In this document: in pieces, positions 37,278 to 44,944 of the stretch | Layout of the letters: each line of letters starts with the position of its first letter | How positions within the stretch are numbered: the stretch's first letter is position 1 | Source: Mucilaginibacter pedocola | GTDB taxonomy: Bacteria; Bacteroidota; Bacteroidia; Sphingobacteriales; Sphingobacteriaceae | Reading direction: 5' to 3' | Assembly: GCF_002013915.1 (NCBI RefSeq) | Contig: NZ_MBTF01000012.1 | Span: 124,001 to 188,000 of the forward strand | Length of the DNA: 64,000 nucleotides | Translations under genes and position numbers: made by a program | The notes under the pieces: model-generated | What the model was told of the DNA's origin: nothing | The model's database searches: none | Seen by the model: only the letters and a program-made list of their open reading frames with translations

Positions 37278-37928
37278 ATGGCCTCGAAACAATTTAAGTT
37301 TCTCGTATTTTTCTTATTATTTACCTGGTCAATTTCCGCTGACGCTCAAACCTACACTATCTCTAAAGATGTAAACATTTTTGGAGATACCATTACCACT
37401 TACAGAGATAATTATTCAACCAATAGTTTCAAGGTTGCCAACTCTAAAGACATTTTTGGGAACAGAGTTACCAAAGTAACTGATAGTAACGGAAATGAGA
37501 TTAAAACCGTAAAAAGTTCGACAGACATTTTTGGCAACGAGACCCGCACAATTACTCAAAACGGACAGGCTGGCTACACAAGCGGCGCCCAAACCATGTC
37601 AGTTAAAAACACCACCGATGTATTCGGCAATGTGAATAAAACTATAACTGACGGCACAGGCCAAATAAACTCGATTAAAACTTCAAAAGATATTTTTGGT
37701 AACGAGACTAGGGTTTTATCCGACGGCTTTGGTCAGAACAAATTTACCATGAAAGAATCGAAAGATATTCTTGGTAATTCTACAAAGATTATATCCGACC
37801 AAAACGGCGTTCAAATTATAACCATAAAAACTTCAACAGATATTCTTGGCAACGATAGAGCCACAATAACTACCGACTTAGACCAGCAAACGGCAAATTC
37901 CATAATAATGCTCTTTAGCGGCCATTAG
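37278..37928 (+). CDS. Secreted seven-repeat protein (DIFGN repeats), unknown function
   Basis: From the ATG at 37278 the product has 216 residues: a Sec signal (FLVFFLLFTWSISADAQ), then seven repeats of about 25 residues. Each contains a variant of S-K/T-D-I-F/L-G-N followed by a T-rich strand (SKDIFGNRVTKV, STDIFGNETRTI, TTDVFGNVNKTI, SKDIFGNETRVL, SKDILGNSTKII, STDILGNDRATI; the first is KDVNIFGDTITT). The pattern suggests a beta-solenoid or beta-roll. Codon use is more AT-rich than in the neighbours. I do not recognise the family. Confidence 0.75.
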   Translation: MASKQFKFLVFFLLFTWSISADAQTYTISKDVNIFGDTITTYRDNYSTNSFKVANSKDIFGNRVTKVTDSNGNEIKTVKSSTDIFGNETRTITQNGQAGYTSGAQTMSVKNTTDVFGNVNKTITDGTGQINSIKTSKDIFGNETRVLSDGFGQNKFTMKESKDILGNSTKIISDQNGVQIITIKTSTDILGNDRATITTDLDQQTANSIIMLFSGH

Positions 37929-37979
37929 TACTATGAGATCCCAAATGCTGCGTGATACCGGGCTGCGTTACACCCCGCG

Positions 37980-38333
37980 TTAAGCTCTCGCCAGCGCTGC
38001 ATCCACAGAACTAACAAAGTTGACCGTTTTGCCTTTGTTACTTTCGTAAATAAAATCGCGGAGGCTTTGGGATGCCGGCTCGTCAAAATCGCCCACAATA
38101 GCCAACCGCATGCGCCAATTAGAGCATTTTTGTAGCAGCTCGCCAGCCAACCCGCTTTTTAATTCAAAAAAGGATGGGTTTAGTTGAACGGCTTTTATGA
38201 TCACCATGTCGAACCCCTGGTAATATAAGTCGGCCAATAACTGTGCACCTTCTTCAGCGTTAGCGATAAGTATATCATCTGATACCAACTCGGTTATTTG
38301 AAGGTTGCTTTTGTTATGGGTGATGATTTGCAT
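37980..38333 (-). CDS. DUF4180 domain-containing protein
   Basis: From the ATG at 38333 (MQIITHNKSNLQITEL) the product has 117 residues. The conserved block is YYQGFDMVIIKAVQLNPSFF with LAGELLQKCSNWRMRLAIVG and FIYESNKGKTVNFV. DUF4180 proteins are small, soluble and of unknown function, and often accompany regulators. It lies 26 bp downstream of the AraC gene on the same strand and is probably co-transcribed with it. Confidence 0.88.
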   Translation of the reverse strand: MQIITHNKSNLQITELVSDDILIANAEEGAQLLADLYYQGFDMVIIKAVQLNPSFFELKSGLAGELLQKCSNWRMRLAIVGDFDEPASQSLRDFIYESNKGKTVNFVSSVDAALARA

Positions 38334-38359
38334 TTTTATTGATTGATAATTGTAAAAGA

Positions 38360-39241
38360 TCACGACGCACCTCTGTTAAACCCGATGGTGTCGCGGTAAA
38401 GTTGCGGCGATACTTCTGTTTTGCTTTTAAATACACGGCTAAAGTAATACTCGTCGTCGTAACCAAGCTCGTAAGCAATTTCCTTAACTGTTTTATCGGT
38501 AAGGTACAGCTCGCGTTTTGCTTCGATAATGATACGCTCAGTTATCAGATCAGATAGTGTTTTGTTGAAATGGCTCTTCGTGGCCCGTGCAAGCGAGGTT
38601 GGCGTAAGATGCAGCAGATCGGCATACTCGCTTGCCGAATGTTTCTCGCGAAAGTTATCCTCAATGGCATTCTTCAAATTTTGTATGAGCATAAGCTGTT
38701 TACCGTTGGCTGTTTCAACTTCCTGCACACTCTGCTGATCCAGCTTCATTCGGGTAGCCATAACCAGTAATAACTTCAGGTAAGAAACCAGCGCCTCATC
38801 TTTCCTGAACGAATCTGACTTTAATTCATTAGCAATACCATCAATAAGGTTAAACATTGTGGCCCTGCAACCATCATTCACCCGAACAAAGGGCTGCTCG
38901 TATACGTTGTTAAACAACAATCCGTTATTAGCTATCTCTTTATGATGCCGGTAAATACAAAAAAAATCGTGATGAAACTGGATAGCCACTCCCCTTAATC
39001 CACTTCTCGACTGCAGCATAAATGGCTGATAGGGATAAAAAGCAAACAGCGTATTCTCATTAAATGCATAGTCGCAAAAATCAACTTTAGCTACGCCTTC
39101 GCCCGAAGTAATGAGTATCAACGTAAAATAGTTATTCCGTTGCATGTGGTCGAAATAACTATTGTTATCAAACTCGAATAGCTTAAATGCCAGGTTACCG
39201 TTCTGCTGGTTAACAAGTGTATATACCGATTGAGATAACAT
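38360..39241 (-). CDS. AraC family transcriptional regulator
   Basis: A 293-residue protein. The N-terminal cupin-like ligand domain spans about residues 15-110, and a helical linker follows. The double HTH occupies about 190-290: SASEYADLLHLTPTSLARAT, then VKEIAYELGYDDEYYFSRVF as the second recognition helix. The deaminase gene ends 5 bp upstream. Two nearby promoters (40178-40242 and 42829-42892) carry identical 21-bp-spaced direct repeats overlapping the -33 position, as expected for an AraC activator, and this is the nearest candidate. Confidence 0.92.
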   Translation of the reverse strand: MLSQSVYTLVNQQNGNLAFKLFEFDNNSYFDHMQRNNYFTLILITSGEGVAKVDFCDYAFNENTLFAFYPYQPFMLQSRSGLRGVAIQFHHDFFCIYRHHKEIANNGLLFNNVYEQPFVRVNDGCRATMFNLIDGIANELKSDSFRKDEALVSYLKLLLVMATRMKLDQQSVQEVETANGKQLMLIQNLKNAIEDNFREKHSASEYADLLHLTPTSLARATKSHFNKTLSDLITERIIIEAKRELYLTDKTVKEIAYELGYDDEYYFSRVFKSKTEVSPQLYRDTIGFNRGAS

Positions 39242-39246
39242 GATAT

Positions 39247-39711
39247 TTACAAATTACGGGCTTTTCTGAATTCATCACTCAGCAAGTCGCACTCCGCCTG
39301 ATAAACTCCGCTGACTATAGTTGGCTTATTACCCCACTTAGGCACATCCTGTGTGGACAGAACATTGAATTGTGAAGTTGCACCGCCCACCAAAGGCACG
39401 GATGTTCCGTACACAATTTGAGGGATGTTATGGTGCCTTATCACGTATGAACACATAATGCAGGGTTCGTGAGTGGTGTACATGGTAGCCAGATGCAACT
39501 TTTCGGCATAACCATTATCTACGGCATTTCGCACCGCAACTATCTCCGCATGGTTGATTACATCACCTGTTGACCGGCCGGCCTCTACGCCTTTCCCAAT
39601 TACCTCGTTATTAAAAACAAGCAAGGCACCGACAGGTGGGTCGCCCGCGGCGAGGGCAATTTTCGCCAGGCGAAGGCATTGCTGCATATAGTTCTCGTGT
39701 TGTTTTTGCAT
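39247..39711 (-). CDS. Nucleoside deaminase (cytidine/guanine deaminase superfamily)
   Basis: A 154-residue protein with the zinc-binding motifs HAE (residues 54-56) and PCIMC (83-87). It resembles guanine deaminase or tRNA-adenosine deaminase-like proteins; the general tadA housekeeping enzyme is not excluded, but the context (AraC, DUF4180, redox genes) suggests an accessory deaminase. The AraC gene starts 5 bp after its stop. The upstream DsrE gene is separated by a terminator. Confidence 0.85.
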   Translation of the reverse strand: MQKQHENYMQQCLRLAKIALAAGDPPVGALLVFNNEVIGKGVEAGRSTGDVINHAEIVAVRNAVDNGYAEKLHLATMYTTHEPCIMCSYVIRHHNIPQIVYGTSVPLVGGATSQFNVLSTQDVPKWGNKPTIVSGVYQAECDLLSDEFRKARNL

Positions 39712-39737
39712 TGTTGAAGTTTAACCTGCATCAAAAA

Positions 39738-39774
39738 TAAAAAACTGCCCCCTGATGATAACATCCGGGGACAG
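39738..39774 (-). terminator. Terminator of DsrE-like gene
   Basis: On the minus strand CTGTCCCCGGATG pairs with CATCAGGGGGCAG with one mismatch, followed by TTTTTTATTTTTG. It separates the DsrE gene from the deaminase-AraC-DUF4180 operon. Confidence 0.85.
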
Positions 39775-39788
39775 CCAATAAAACAAAT

Positions 39789-40154
39789 TTAGAAAATCAA
39801 AACCTGGTAACCTTCATTTCTTAGGTTCAGCAAGCTTGGCAAGCCCGGGGTACCCGGCACTTTGTTATCATTTAACAGGTCGTAGCCCGAAACCTCGGTA
39901 CCAAATACGGCAACACAACCTTGCGATAACCCATGAACATGGTCTTTTACCTCATTATAAAGGCCGTTTACAGGATGTTCTGCTTTCTCCAATTGTTCGG
40001 GCCACCTGATGCCTGCGCCCTGAAAAATGATCTTTACATCTTCGCCCGCATGTTTAAACTCGTATGCGGATGCCAAAGCGTTAAATATGCGCCCAAGCGC
40101 TTCTTCTGAACCAGCCTTGGGGTCAGAAAGAATTATGATAGCTGTTTTGCTCAT
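39789..40154 (-). CDS. DsrE family protein
   Basis: A 121-residue alpha/beta protein with the DsrE/TusD-like start TAIIILSDPKAGSEEALGR, the strand EDVKIIFQGAGIRWPEQL and the late CVAVFGTEVSGYDLL. A Cys corresponding to the sulfur-carrying residue of TusD may be the one in LSQGCVAVFG. Standalone DsrE proteins are linked to sulfur relay or stress. Its promoter carries the 21-bp direct repeats also found before the DsbA-like gene. Confidence 0.8.
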   Translation of the reverse strand: MSKTAIIILSDPKAGSEEALGRIFNALASAYEFKHAGEDVKIIFQGAGIRWPEQLEKAEHPVNGLYNEVKDHVHGLSQGCVAVFGTEVSGYDLLNDNKVPGTPGLPSLLNLRNEGYQVLIF

Positions 40155-40177
40155 ATCAATGATTTTTAATTACACCA

Positions 40178-40242
40178 CAAAGATGCCCGCTTGCGCCTTG
40201 CCATTGAATGGACGTTTTTGACTATGTAATGGATGATTTTTG
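40178..40242 (-). promoter_or_regulatory. Regulated promoter of DsrE gene with 21-bp direct repeats
   Basis: On the plus strand AATGGACGTTTTTG (40207-40220) and AATGGATGATTTTTG (40228-40242) start 21 bp apart. Reading towards the DsrE gene, a -7-like CATCTTTG (complement of CAAAGATG, 40178-40185) follows after 21 bp, and TTTGTGGTGTAAT is shared with the promoter at 42829. The layout indicates an activator bound over the -33 region. Confidence 0.7.
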
Positions 40243-40301
40243 CCTGAATAAAAATAAATGGGGGCTTAAAATCCTTGTAATTTCGATTCAGCCCATTACC
40301 A

Positions 40302-40337
40302 AAAACAAAGGCCCGCAATTATGTATTGCAGGCCTTT
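40302..40337 (-). terminator. Terminator of OYE gene
   Basis: AAAGGCCCGCAAT (40308-40319) pairs with ATTGCAGGCCTTT (40325-40337) with one mismatch. On the minus strand it is followed by TTTGTTTTT. Confidence 0.88.
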
Positions 40338-40356
40338 CATCACTCATTTATAATAC

Positions 40357-41442
40357 TCAGGACCCCGGCTTAACAAATGTTTGCCAACCGCGCATGGTGG
40401 TTATAAAGCGCTCGCTTAAGCCGCCCCGGCGCAGGTAATCTGCTGTTACAGGCATGGCGGGGCTTTGGTACATCGGGTTTGCCTTTACCTGGAACGGGAA
40501 ATCACGCTGAAGGATACCGGCGCGGGCTATCAAAACAAAGTCGCAGCCTTCGTTCAACAATTCGGCAGCGCGCTGGCCGCTGTATATCTTGCCGGCCACG
40601 CCTAACCGAACACCTTTGCGCGGTAGTTCGGTAAATATGCTCAGCATCGTTTTCCCCATAAAGCCACCCTCCCTAACTACCTGTGCCGAATCCCAAAGGG
40701 CAAGGTCGAGATAGTCTATCAGCTCTTTATCAAACACCTCGGCAGTTATATCACGCATTTCTTCGAGGCGCAAACCATAACGTTCTATGGATAATCGCCA
40801 CCCTATTTGAAAATCCGGGCCGCAAGCCTTACGGATGCCTTCGATCACCTCAATGGTGAAACGTGCACGATTCTCCAGGCTGCCGCCATATTTATCTGTA
40901 CGGTCGTTCAAATGCGGCGACATAAATTCTGAAAGTATCCACCCAAATGCGCCATGTACCGAAACGCCGTTAAACCCTGCAAGCTGCGCTCTTTTAGCGG
41001 CAGCTATAAAGCTATCGCGGATACGTTCTATTTCTTCTATAGTGATGGCTTTTATACCGGGTACGGTTTTGCCTGAAGCCGGAGCAGGTATCCCGCCCAC
41101 CTCGGGTTTCGCCCTATGCCCGCCATGGTGCAACTGTACCGCAGAAAGGGAACCGCCATTGCGGATGGCCGTAGCTATTTTGGTAAGCCCCGGCAAATGG
41201 GCATCGCTATGGATACCAAACTGGCGTTCAAAAGCGATAGCACCGGCCTCTACTGTTGCGGCACTGGTTTGGATGAGGCCATAACCGCTTTCGGCAAGTT
41301 GCTGGTACCATAACTGGTCGAACTCGGATGCCGTACCATCAAACTCGCTCTGCTGGCTGGTTAGCGGTGCCAGCATAAAACGGTTTCGCATTGCCGGCCC
41401 ATGCAACAGGGTGAGCGGCTTGAAAAGATCAGAAACTGACAT
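40357..41442 (-). CDS. NADH:flavin oxidoreductase / old yellow enzyme family
   Basis: A 361-residue TIM-barrel flavoprotein. Motifs include RNRFMLAPLTSQQ at the FMN face, VQLHHGGHRAKPE with the substrate-binding His pair, the signature GAFGWILSEFMSPHLNDRTD and GCDFVLIARAGI near the phosphate site. It reduces activated C=C bonds with NAD(P)H; the natural substrate is unknown. It is the last gene of a leftward operon with the Nudix (6-bp gap) and DsbA-like genes. Confidence 0.9.
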   Translation of the reverse strand: MSVSDLFKPLTLLHGPAMRNRFMLAPLTSQQSEFDGTASEFDQLWYQQLAESGYGLIQTSAATVEAGAIAFERQFGIHSDAHLPGLTKIATAIRNGGSLSAVQLHHGGHRAKPEVGGIPAPASGKTVPGIKAITIEEIERIRDSFIAAAKRAQLAGFNGVSVHGAFGWILSEFMSPHLNDRTDKYGGSLENRARFTIEVIEGIRKACGPDFQIGWRLSIERYGLRLEEMRDITAEVFDKELIDYLDLALWDSAQVVREGGFMGKTMLSIFTELPRKGVRLGVAGKIYSGQRAAELLNEGCDFVLIARAGILQRDFPFQVKANPMYQSPAMPVTADYLRRGGLSERFITTMRGWQTFVKPGS

Positions 41443-41448
41443 AATGTT

Positions 41449-42102
41449 TTATATTTTAATATCTGTTTTGATGCTGCTTACTACAAAAAGCAGTTCATTA
41501 ATAATTTTGGCAGTGGCTCCCCAAACCCGGTGGCCCTGCAGATCGTAATACGGCGTAAGTACTTTATCGCCGGGGATGTTAATTTCGCTTATACCCCAAT
41601 GATCAGCATTGGAGAAATGGCTGAAGTGAACCTCAAAAATCTGCCCCACTTCACGGGTGTCAGGCACAAACGTTGGGCGGTATGGCATATATCCCACCAC
41701 GGGTAACACCGTAAAATTGCTGGGGCTAATGTATATTTCGGTAAGCGTGCCCAAAACTTGCACATCTTTAGCAACTGATCCTATTTCTTCATTTGCTTCG
41801 CGCAGGGCTGTTGTAACCAGGTTTTTATCAGTTAGCTCATACTTCCCGCCGGGAAACGAAACCTCGCCGGAATGGTAGCCTGTATAGTTTCGCCGTAAAA
41901 TCAGTGGGAAATATATCTTATCCCCGCAGGGATACAGCAGTAGCAACACAGCGCTTTTGCGTGTACTTTCATCGGGCAGTACACCTAAATACTTGGCAAC
42001 CCTTGCTTCCATCGCCTGATGGGCCATTGCGCCGGGAAGTGTTTGCTTTAAACGCTGTGTGAGTTGCTCGCGGAACGAACTAAAGGAAATTATTGCACCC
42101 AT
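41449..42102 (-). CDS. Nudix hydrolase, CoA pyrophosphatase type
   Basis: From the ATG at 42102 (MGAIISFSSFREQL) the product has 217 residues. The NuCoA/UPF0035 motif is LILRRNYTGYHSGEVSFPGG, and the Nudix box is GGKYELTDKNLVTTALREAN continuing EEIG. Such enzymes cleave CoA and its derivatives to phosphopantetheine and ADP. An upstream in-frame ATG (42159) would overlap the DsbA-like gene by 26 bp. It sits between the DsbA-like and OYE genes in one operon. Confidence 0.88.
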   Translation of the reverse strand: MGAIISFSSFREQLTQRLKQTLPGAMAHQAMEARVAKYLGVLPDESTRKSAVLLLLYPCGDKIYFPLILRRNYTGYHSGEVSFPGGKYELTDKNLVTTALREANEEIGSVAKDVQVLGTLTEIYISPSNFTVLPVVGYMPYRPTFVPDTREVGQIFEVHFSHFSNADHWGISEINIPGDKVLTPYYDLQGHRVWGATAKIINELLFVVSSIKTDIKI

Positions 42103-42133
42103 GTTTAATACGCTAAACCAATTTTTAACCGGC

Positions 42134-42805
42134 TTAAAAAGCGCAGAAACCATCGGCACACGATTGCCCGCTGTTTAGCTCGCCGGCGTTTTGTTGAGCC
42201 AACTGCTCATCGACTACTTTTTTGAGCAGATCGAACTTTTGAAAACCACGGGTAAGTACCTTAACCGCTCCGTTATCAATAGTAAGCAACGTAGGGAACC
42301 CCTGCACACCCAATTGTCGGCTAAATTCAAACCCCTCTATAGTTTTACGTTTCATCACATCCGACTTGAAATTTTCAAAAAAAACATCTCTGCTGATGCC
42401 TAATTCTTCGGCCAGATCCGCAAGAACTTCATCGTTTGTGATATCCCTGCCATTAACGTAAAATGCTGTTTGCATAAGACTTAAATATTCAAAGTCTTTT
42501 CCCGGCATCAGGTTTTGTACCACCACCATTGCGCGGCTCGATGGCTCTGTATCGTACCGAAAAGTATCAGACACAAACTTCATAGCATGATCAAAGTATT
42601 GGCCGCTCATCCGGTTCACGTTTCGCCAATGATATTCCAGGAACTCCCTATACTCGGCATCAACTATTTGTTTGCTAAAGGGTGAAAAGCCGCCGGAAAT
42701 AATTTGCAGATCGATATTGGGATAGTTTTCTTTTAACTGCTTTACTGTAGGGCTAAAACCATAACACCATGAACACATGGGGTCGGTGAAATAGTATATT
42801 TTCAT
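42134..42805 (-). CDS. DsbA family thioredoxin-fold protein (FrnE-like)
   Basis: From the ATG at 42805 (MKIYYFTDPMCSWCYGF) the product has 223 residues, with the active-site pair C11-S-W-C14, a helical insert, and the cis-Pro region LGVQGFPTLLTIDNGAV. It has no signal peptide, so it acts in the cytoplasm like FrnE/2-hydroxychromene isomerase relatives. It heads the operon DsbA-Nudix-OYE. Its promoter carries the 21-bp direct repeats shared with the DsrE gene. Confidence 0.9.
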   Translation of the reverse strand: MKIYYFTDPMCSWCYGFSPTVKQLKENYPNIDLQIISGGFSPFSKQIVDAEYREFLEYHWRNVNRMSGQYFDHAMKFVSDTFRYDTEPSSRAMVVVQNLMPGKDFEYLSLMQTAFYVNGRDITNDEVLADLAEELGISRDVFFENFKSDVMKRKTIEGFEFSRQLGVQGFPTLLTIDNGAVKVLTRGFQKFDLLKKVVDEQLAQQNAGELNSGQSCADGFCAF

Positions 42806-42828
42806 AACACTCAAATTTTATTACACCA

Positions 42829-42892
42829 CAAAGATGGCCCGGCACTACAGACCGGAAAATGGATGTTTTCTACTTTGTGATGGATGTTTTTG
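42829..42892 (-). promoter_or_regulatory. Regulated promoter of DsbA-Nudix-OYE operon
   Basis: On the plus strand AATGGATGTTTTC (42858-42870) and GATGGATGTTTTTG (42879-42892) start 21 bp apart, matching the repeats at 40207-40242. The complement of CAAAGATG (42829-42836) provides the same -7-like element, again 21 bp from the proximal repeat. Sequence outside these blocks differs, so the match is not a simple recent duplication. Confidence 0.7.
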
Positions 42893-42924
42893 AATAGGTG
42901 GGCGCTAAAATTGCCGACAAAGAA

Positions 42925-42956
42925 AAAGGGCCTATCGGTAAACCAATAGCCCCTTT
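42925..42956 (-). terminator. Terminator of NAD(P)H oxidoreductase gene
   Basis: AAAGGG (42925-42930) pairs with CCCTTT (42951-42956), extended by CTAT/ATAG with a bulge. On the minus strand the stem runs into CCCTTTTTCTTTG. Confidence 0.75.
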
Positions 42957-42996
42957 CAACAGGGATGTTTAAAATACCCGCAGGTACAGCGCTCTA

Positions 42997-43554
42997 TTAA
43001 GCTGCATTGGCATCCGCATTTTTAAAACGTTCCAAAAAATCGAGATATAGCGGTACACTGTTTTCTACCCATTCTTCCGAGGGCTCGAACGTCATTCCAT
43101 AGTATGCAAATAGTGGCTGATAGTCGGCCTTTATCCAGTCAAACAATGCTTCATACGGGCGCGTAAGATCTTCCAGGGTAAATTTGAGGGGCGTTCCGTG
43201 TTGTAAATGCTCTTCTTTTAAACCTAAGGTAATAGCCAATGCCACTTTCTTTCCTCTAAACTTAAAGCCACTTGAACTGCCGTAGGCCCAACCGTGTGTA
43301 AGTACTTCGTCAAACCACTTTTTTAGTAATGCCGGGGCATAATACCAGTAATACGGAAACTGAAAAATGATATGGTCGTGTTCCTCAACCAGCTTTTGTT
43401 CTGCTGCAATATCAAATTTCTGGTCGGGGTAAATTTGATGTAGCTGGTGTACATGAAACTGCTCCGGAAACTTCTCTAATTCCTTAACCCATTTTTTGTT
43501 TATCACTGAATTGTTGATATCAGGATGAGTGACAATGATCAATGTTTTTTTCAT
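42997..43554 (-). CDS. NAD(P)H-dependent oxidoreductase, flavodoxin-like fold
   Basis: A 185-residue protein of the MdaB/KefF-like quinone reductase family. It has TLIIVTHPDINNSVINKKWV at the FMN phosphate loop, FQFPYYWYYAPALLKKWFDE, and HGWAYGSSSGFKFRGKKVAL as the flavin-binding loop. It transfers electrons from NAD(P)H to quinones or similar acceptors. The divergent HxlR-type regulator 85 bp away is a frequent partner of such genes and probably controls it. Confidence 0.9.
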   Translation of the reverse strand: MKKTLIIVTHPDINNSVINKKWVKELEKFPEQFHVHQLHQIYPDQKFDIAAEQKLVEEHDHIIFQFPYYWYYAPALLKKWFDEVLTHGWAYGSSSGFKFRGKKVALAITLGLKEEHLQHGTPLKFTLEDLTRPYEALFDWIKADYQPLFAYYGMTFEPSEEWVENSVPLYLDFLERFKNADANAA

Positions 43555-43645
43555 TTTAAATTCAAATTATGCGGCAAAGGTATTTCGCACAATTTGAACC
43601 ATCTATATTCGCAACCCGTTGTAGGATACTATAAAAAATGTGAGT

Positions 43646-44020
43646 ATGTCTAAAATAAAAGAAAGCTCTACCAACTTTGCAAACAAACAAGCGTTGGCCA
43701 ATCATTGCTCTGAGGTGTATGCCTCAATCGTTCTTGGCGGCCAATGGTCTATAGCTATTTGCTCGTGGTTAGCAAACGGAAAGCTTAGATTTTGCGAGCT
43801 AAAAAAGATTTTACCAAACATTACCGAACGGATGCTCACCCTGCAACTAAAAAAACTGGAGGAGCAAAAGATCATCAGCCGCACCGTATACCCCGAAGTG
43901 CCGCCAAGAGTTGAATACGAGTTGACAGCGATAGGCTATGAGTTAATTCCGATAATTAAAATGCTGGAAAGCTGGGGCGAGAAGCACAAAAAGTGCATGG
44001 GTAGCTGCAATAGCTTATAA
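43646..44020 (+). CDS. HxlR family transcriptional regulator
   Basis: From the ATG at 43646 (MSKIKESSTNF) the product has 124 residues. The HxlR winged helix is clear: IVLGGQWSIAICSWLANGKLRFCELKKIL, ITERMLTLQLKKLEEQKII and PRVEYELTAIGYELIPI. A lone Cys in NHCSEVYASIVLGG and a C-terminal KCMGSC pair may sense thiol or quinone stress, as in some relatives. It is divergent from the flavodoxin-like oxidoreductase. Confidence 0.92.
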   Translation: MSKIKESSTNFANKQALANHCSEVYASIVLGGQWSIAICSWLANGKLRFCELKKILPNITERMLTLQLKKLEEQKIISRTVYPEVPPRVEYELTAIGYELIPIIKMLESWGEKHKKCMGSCNSL

Positions 44021-44030
44021 ACCGAAAGAG

Positions 44031-44080
44031 GAGATGGCAAGATTCGAACCGGCGGCCTCCACATCATAAATGTGCGCGAT
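44031..44080 (-). pseudogene. Decayed 3' fragment of tRNA-Pro
   Basis: Fifty bases match the anticodon-arm-to-3'-end part of the intact tRNA-Pro genes at 44945-45516: GATTCGAACC and GCGGCCTCCACATC are shared. The anticodon loop is altered (CATAAATG instead of CCCAAATG) and one base is missing in the anticodon stem. Similarity stops at the D-arm. It is in the same orientation as the intact copies and 865 bp from the nearest, with the Fic cassette between them. Confidence 0.8.
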
Positions 44081-44084
44081 AAAA

Positions 44085-44111
44085 TTGTATTAAATAAATA
44101 TTGTAACTTTG
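44085..44111 (+). promoter_or_regulatory. Promoter of small antitoxin-like gene
   Basis: TTG at 44085-44087 and a consensus -7 element TAACTTTG (44104-44111), 16 bp apart. The predicted transcript starts at or within a few bases of the ATG at 44117, so the mRNA may be leaderless. Confidence 0.45.
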
Positions 44112-44116
44112 ATATT

Positions 44117-44290
44117 ATGAAACTCAGAGAAAAAATAAACTCATTGAAAGATAGTGCCTTTGTAAAGCAGATGATGGTAAACTCTGTGTACGGTACAATG
44201 GAATTAGAACAGCAGGGAGTTTCTCGCGCTAAGATTGAACAGTTGTACGATAAATTGCAATTAGAAAAAGGGAAATCAAAGCAGCAATAA
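44117..44290 (+). CDS. Small candidate Fic antitoxin
   Basis: From the ATG at 44117 the product has 57 residues: MKLREKINSLKDSAFVKQMM and on to a basic end. The segment NSVYGTMELEQQGVSRAKIE aligns by eye with the inhibitory helix of VbhA-type antitoxins, whose motif is S/T-x-x-x-E-G/N. Here T27 and E31 fit, but the last position is Gln. It converges on the Fic gene with a 15-bp overlap, whereas known Fic antitoxins are usually upstream on the same strand. A frame open from 44072 would add 15 residues. Confidence 0.5.
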   Translation: MKLREKINSLKDSAFVKQMMVNSVYGTMELEQQGVSRAKIEQLYDKLQLEKGKSKQQ

Positions 44291-44863
44291 TCTTTGACTA
44301 ATTAAGTCCTTTAGTAAGCTATTATCGAAATTATCAGCTGCTTTTAAAGCCGCTTTATACCCCTCCCGCTCCTTACCGTCTTCTCTTATATATAATTGAA
44401 TATTTTGATATCCATTTAAATTGGCGATCAAGTCGGTAATCAATCGTGCAGTTCGCCCGTTTCCATTGTTAAATGGATGAATTTGCGTGTATCGATGATG
44501 AACATAACACAACGTATCAATCAATTCGTTTTGATTTGAGCTCCGGCTTTTAAGAAAATTTACTTGCTCAGCGTATTCTATAACAGCGTAGGGCACTTTT
44601 TGAGGGGCAATACCAATATTGGTTACTTGGCTTCGCCATTTGCCTGCCCAGTCGTACAGGCCTGTAAAAACCGCTTTATGAATATCAATTATCAACTTCG
44701 TGTCGAATACGAGATCCAAATCAAGGTCTAAAATAAATTCTTGTGCTCTTAATATACCAAGTGCTTCCAATTCGTTTAAATGTGCAAGGTCGGTTATACC
44801 CAACAAATTATCATGCCTGTCCGGATCGAAGATGCCCATGAACAAATTTAACCATTTGTGCAT
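44276..44863 (-). CDS. Fic/DOC family protein (predicted AMPylase)
   Basis: A 195-residue single Fic domain. The catalytic loop is HPFNNGNGRTAR at residues 129-140, with the catalytic His and the phosphate-binding Asn/Gly/Arg all present. The flap region is WRSQVTNIGIAPQKVPYAVI. No inhibitory helix S/T-x-x-x-E-G is evident in the protein itself, so it would need a separate antitoxin (class I). Its target is unknown. It lies between a tRNA-Pro remnant and intact tRNA-Pro genes. Confidence 0.9.
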   Translation of the reverse strand: MHKWLNLFMGIFDPDRHDNLLGITDLAHLNELEALGILRAQEFILDLDLDLVFDTKLIIDIHKAVFTGLYDWAGKWRSQVTNIGIAPQKVPYAVIEYAEQVNFLKSRSSNQNELIDTLCYVHHRYTQIHPFNNGNGRTARLITDLIANLNGYQNIQLYIREDGKEREGYKAALKAADNFDNSLLKDLISQRLLLL

Positions 44864-44892
44864 GCTAATTTACTATTCTCGCTCAAACAAAA

Positions 44893-44920
44893 AGCCCTCA
44901 GAATTTATATCCTGAGGGCT
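44893..44920 (-). terminator. Terminator of the last tRNA-Pro
   Basis: AGCCCTCAG (44893-44901) and CTGAGGGCT (44912-44920) form a 9-bp stem. It is a diverged version of the hairpin inside each 166-bp tRNA repeat, and a T-rich stretch follows on the minus strand. Confidence 0.8.
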
Positions 44921-44944
44921 TTTATTGCTTTGGTATCGCTTTTG

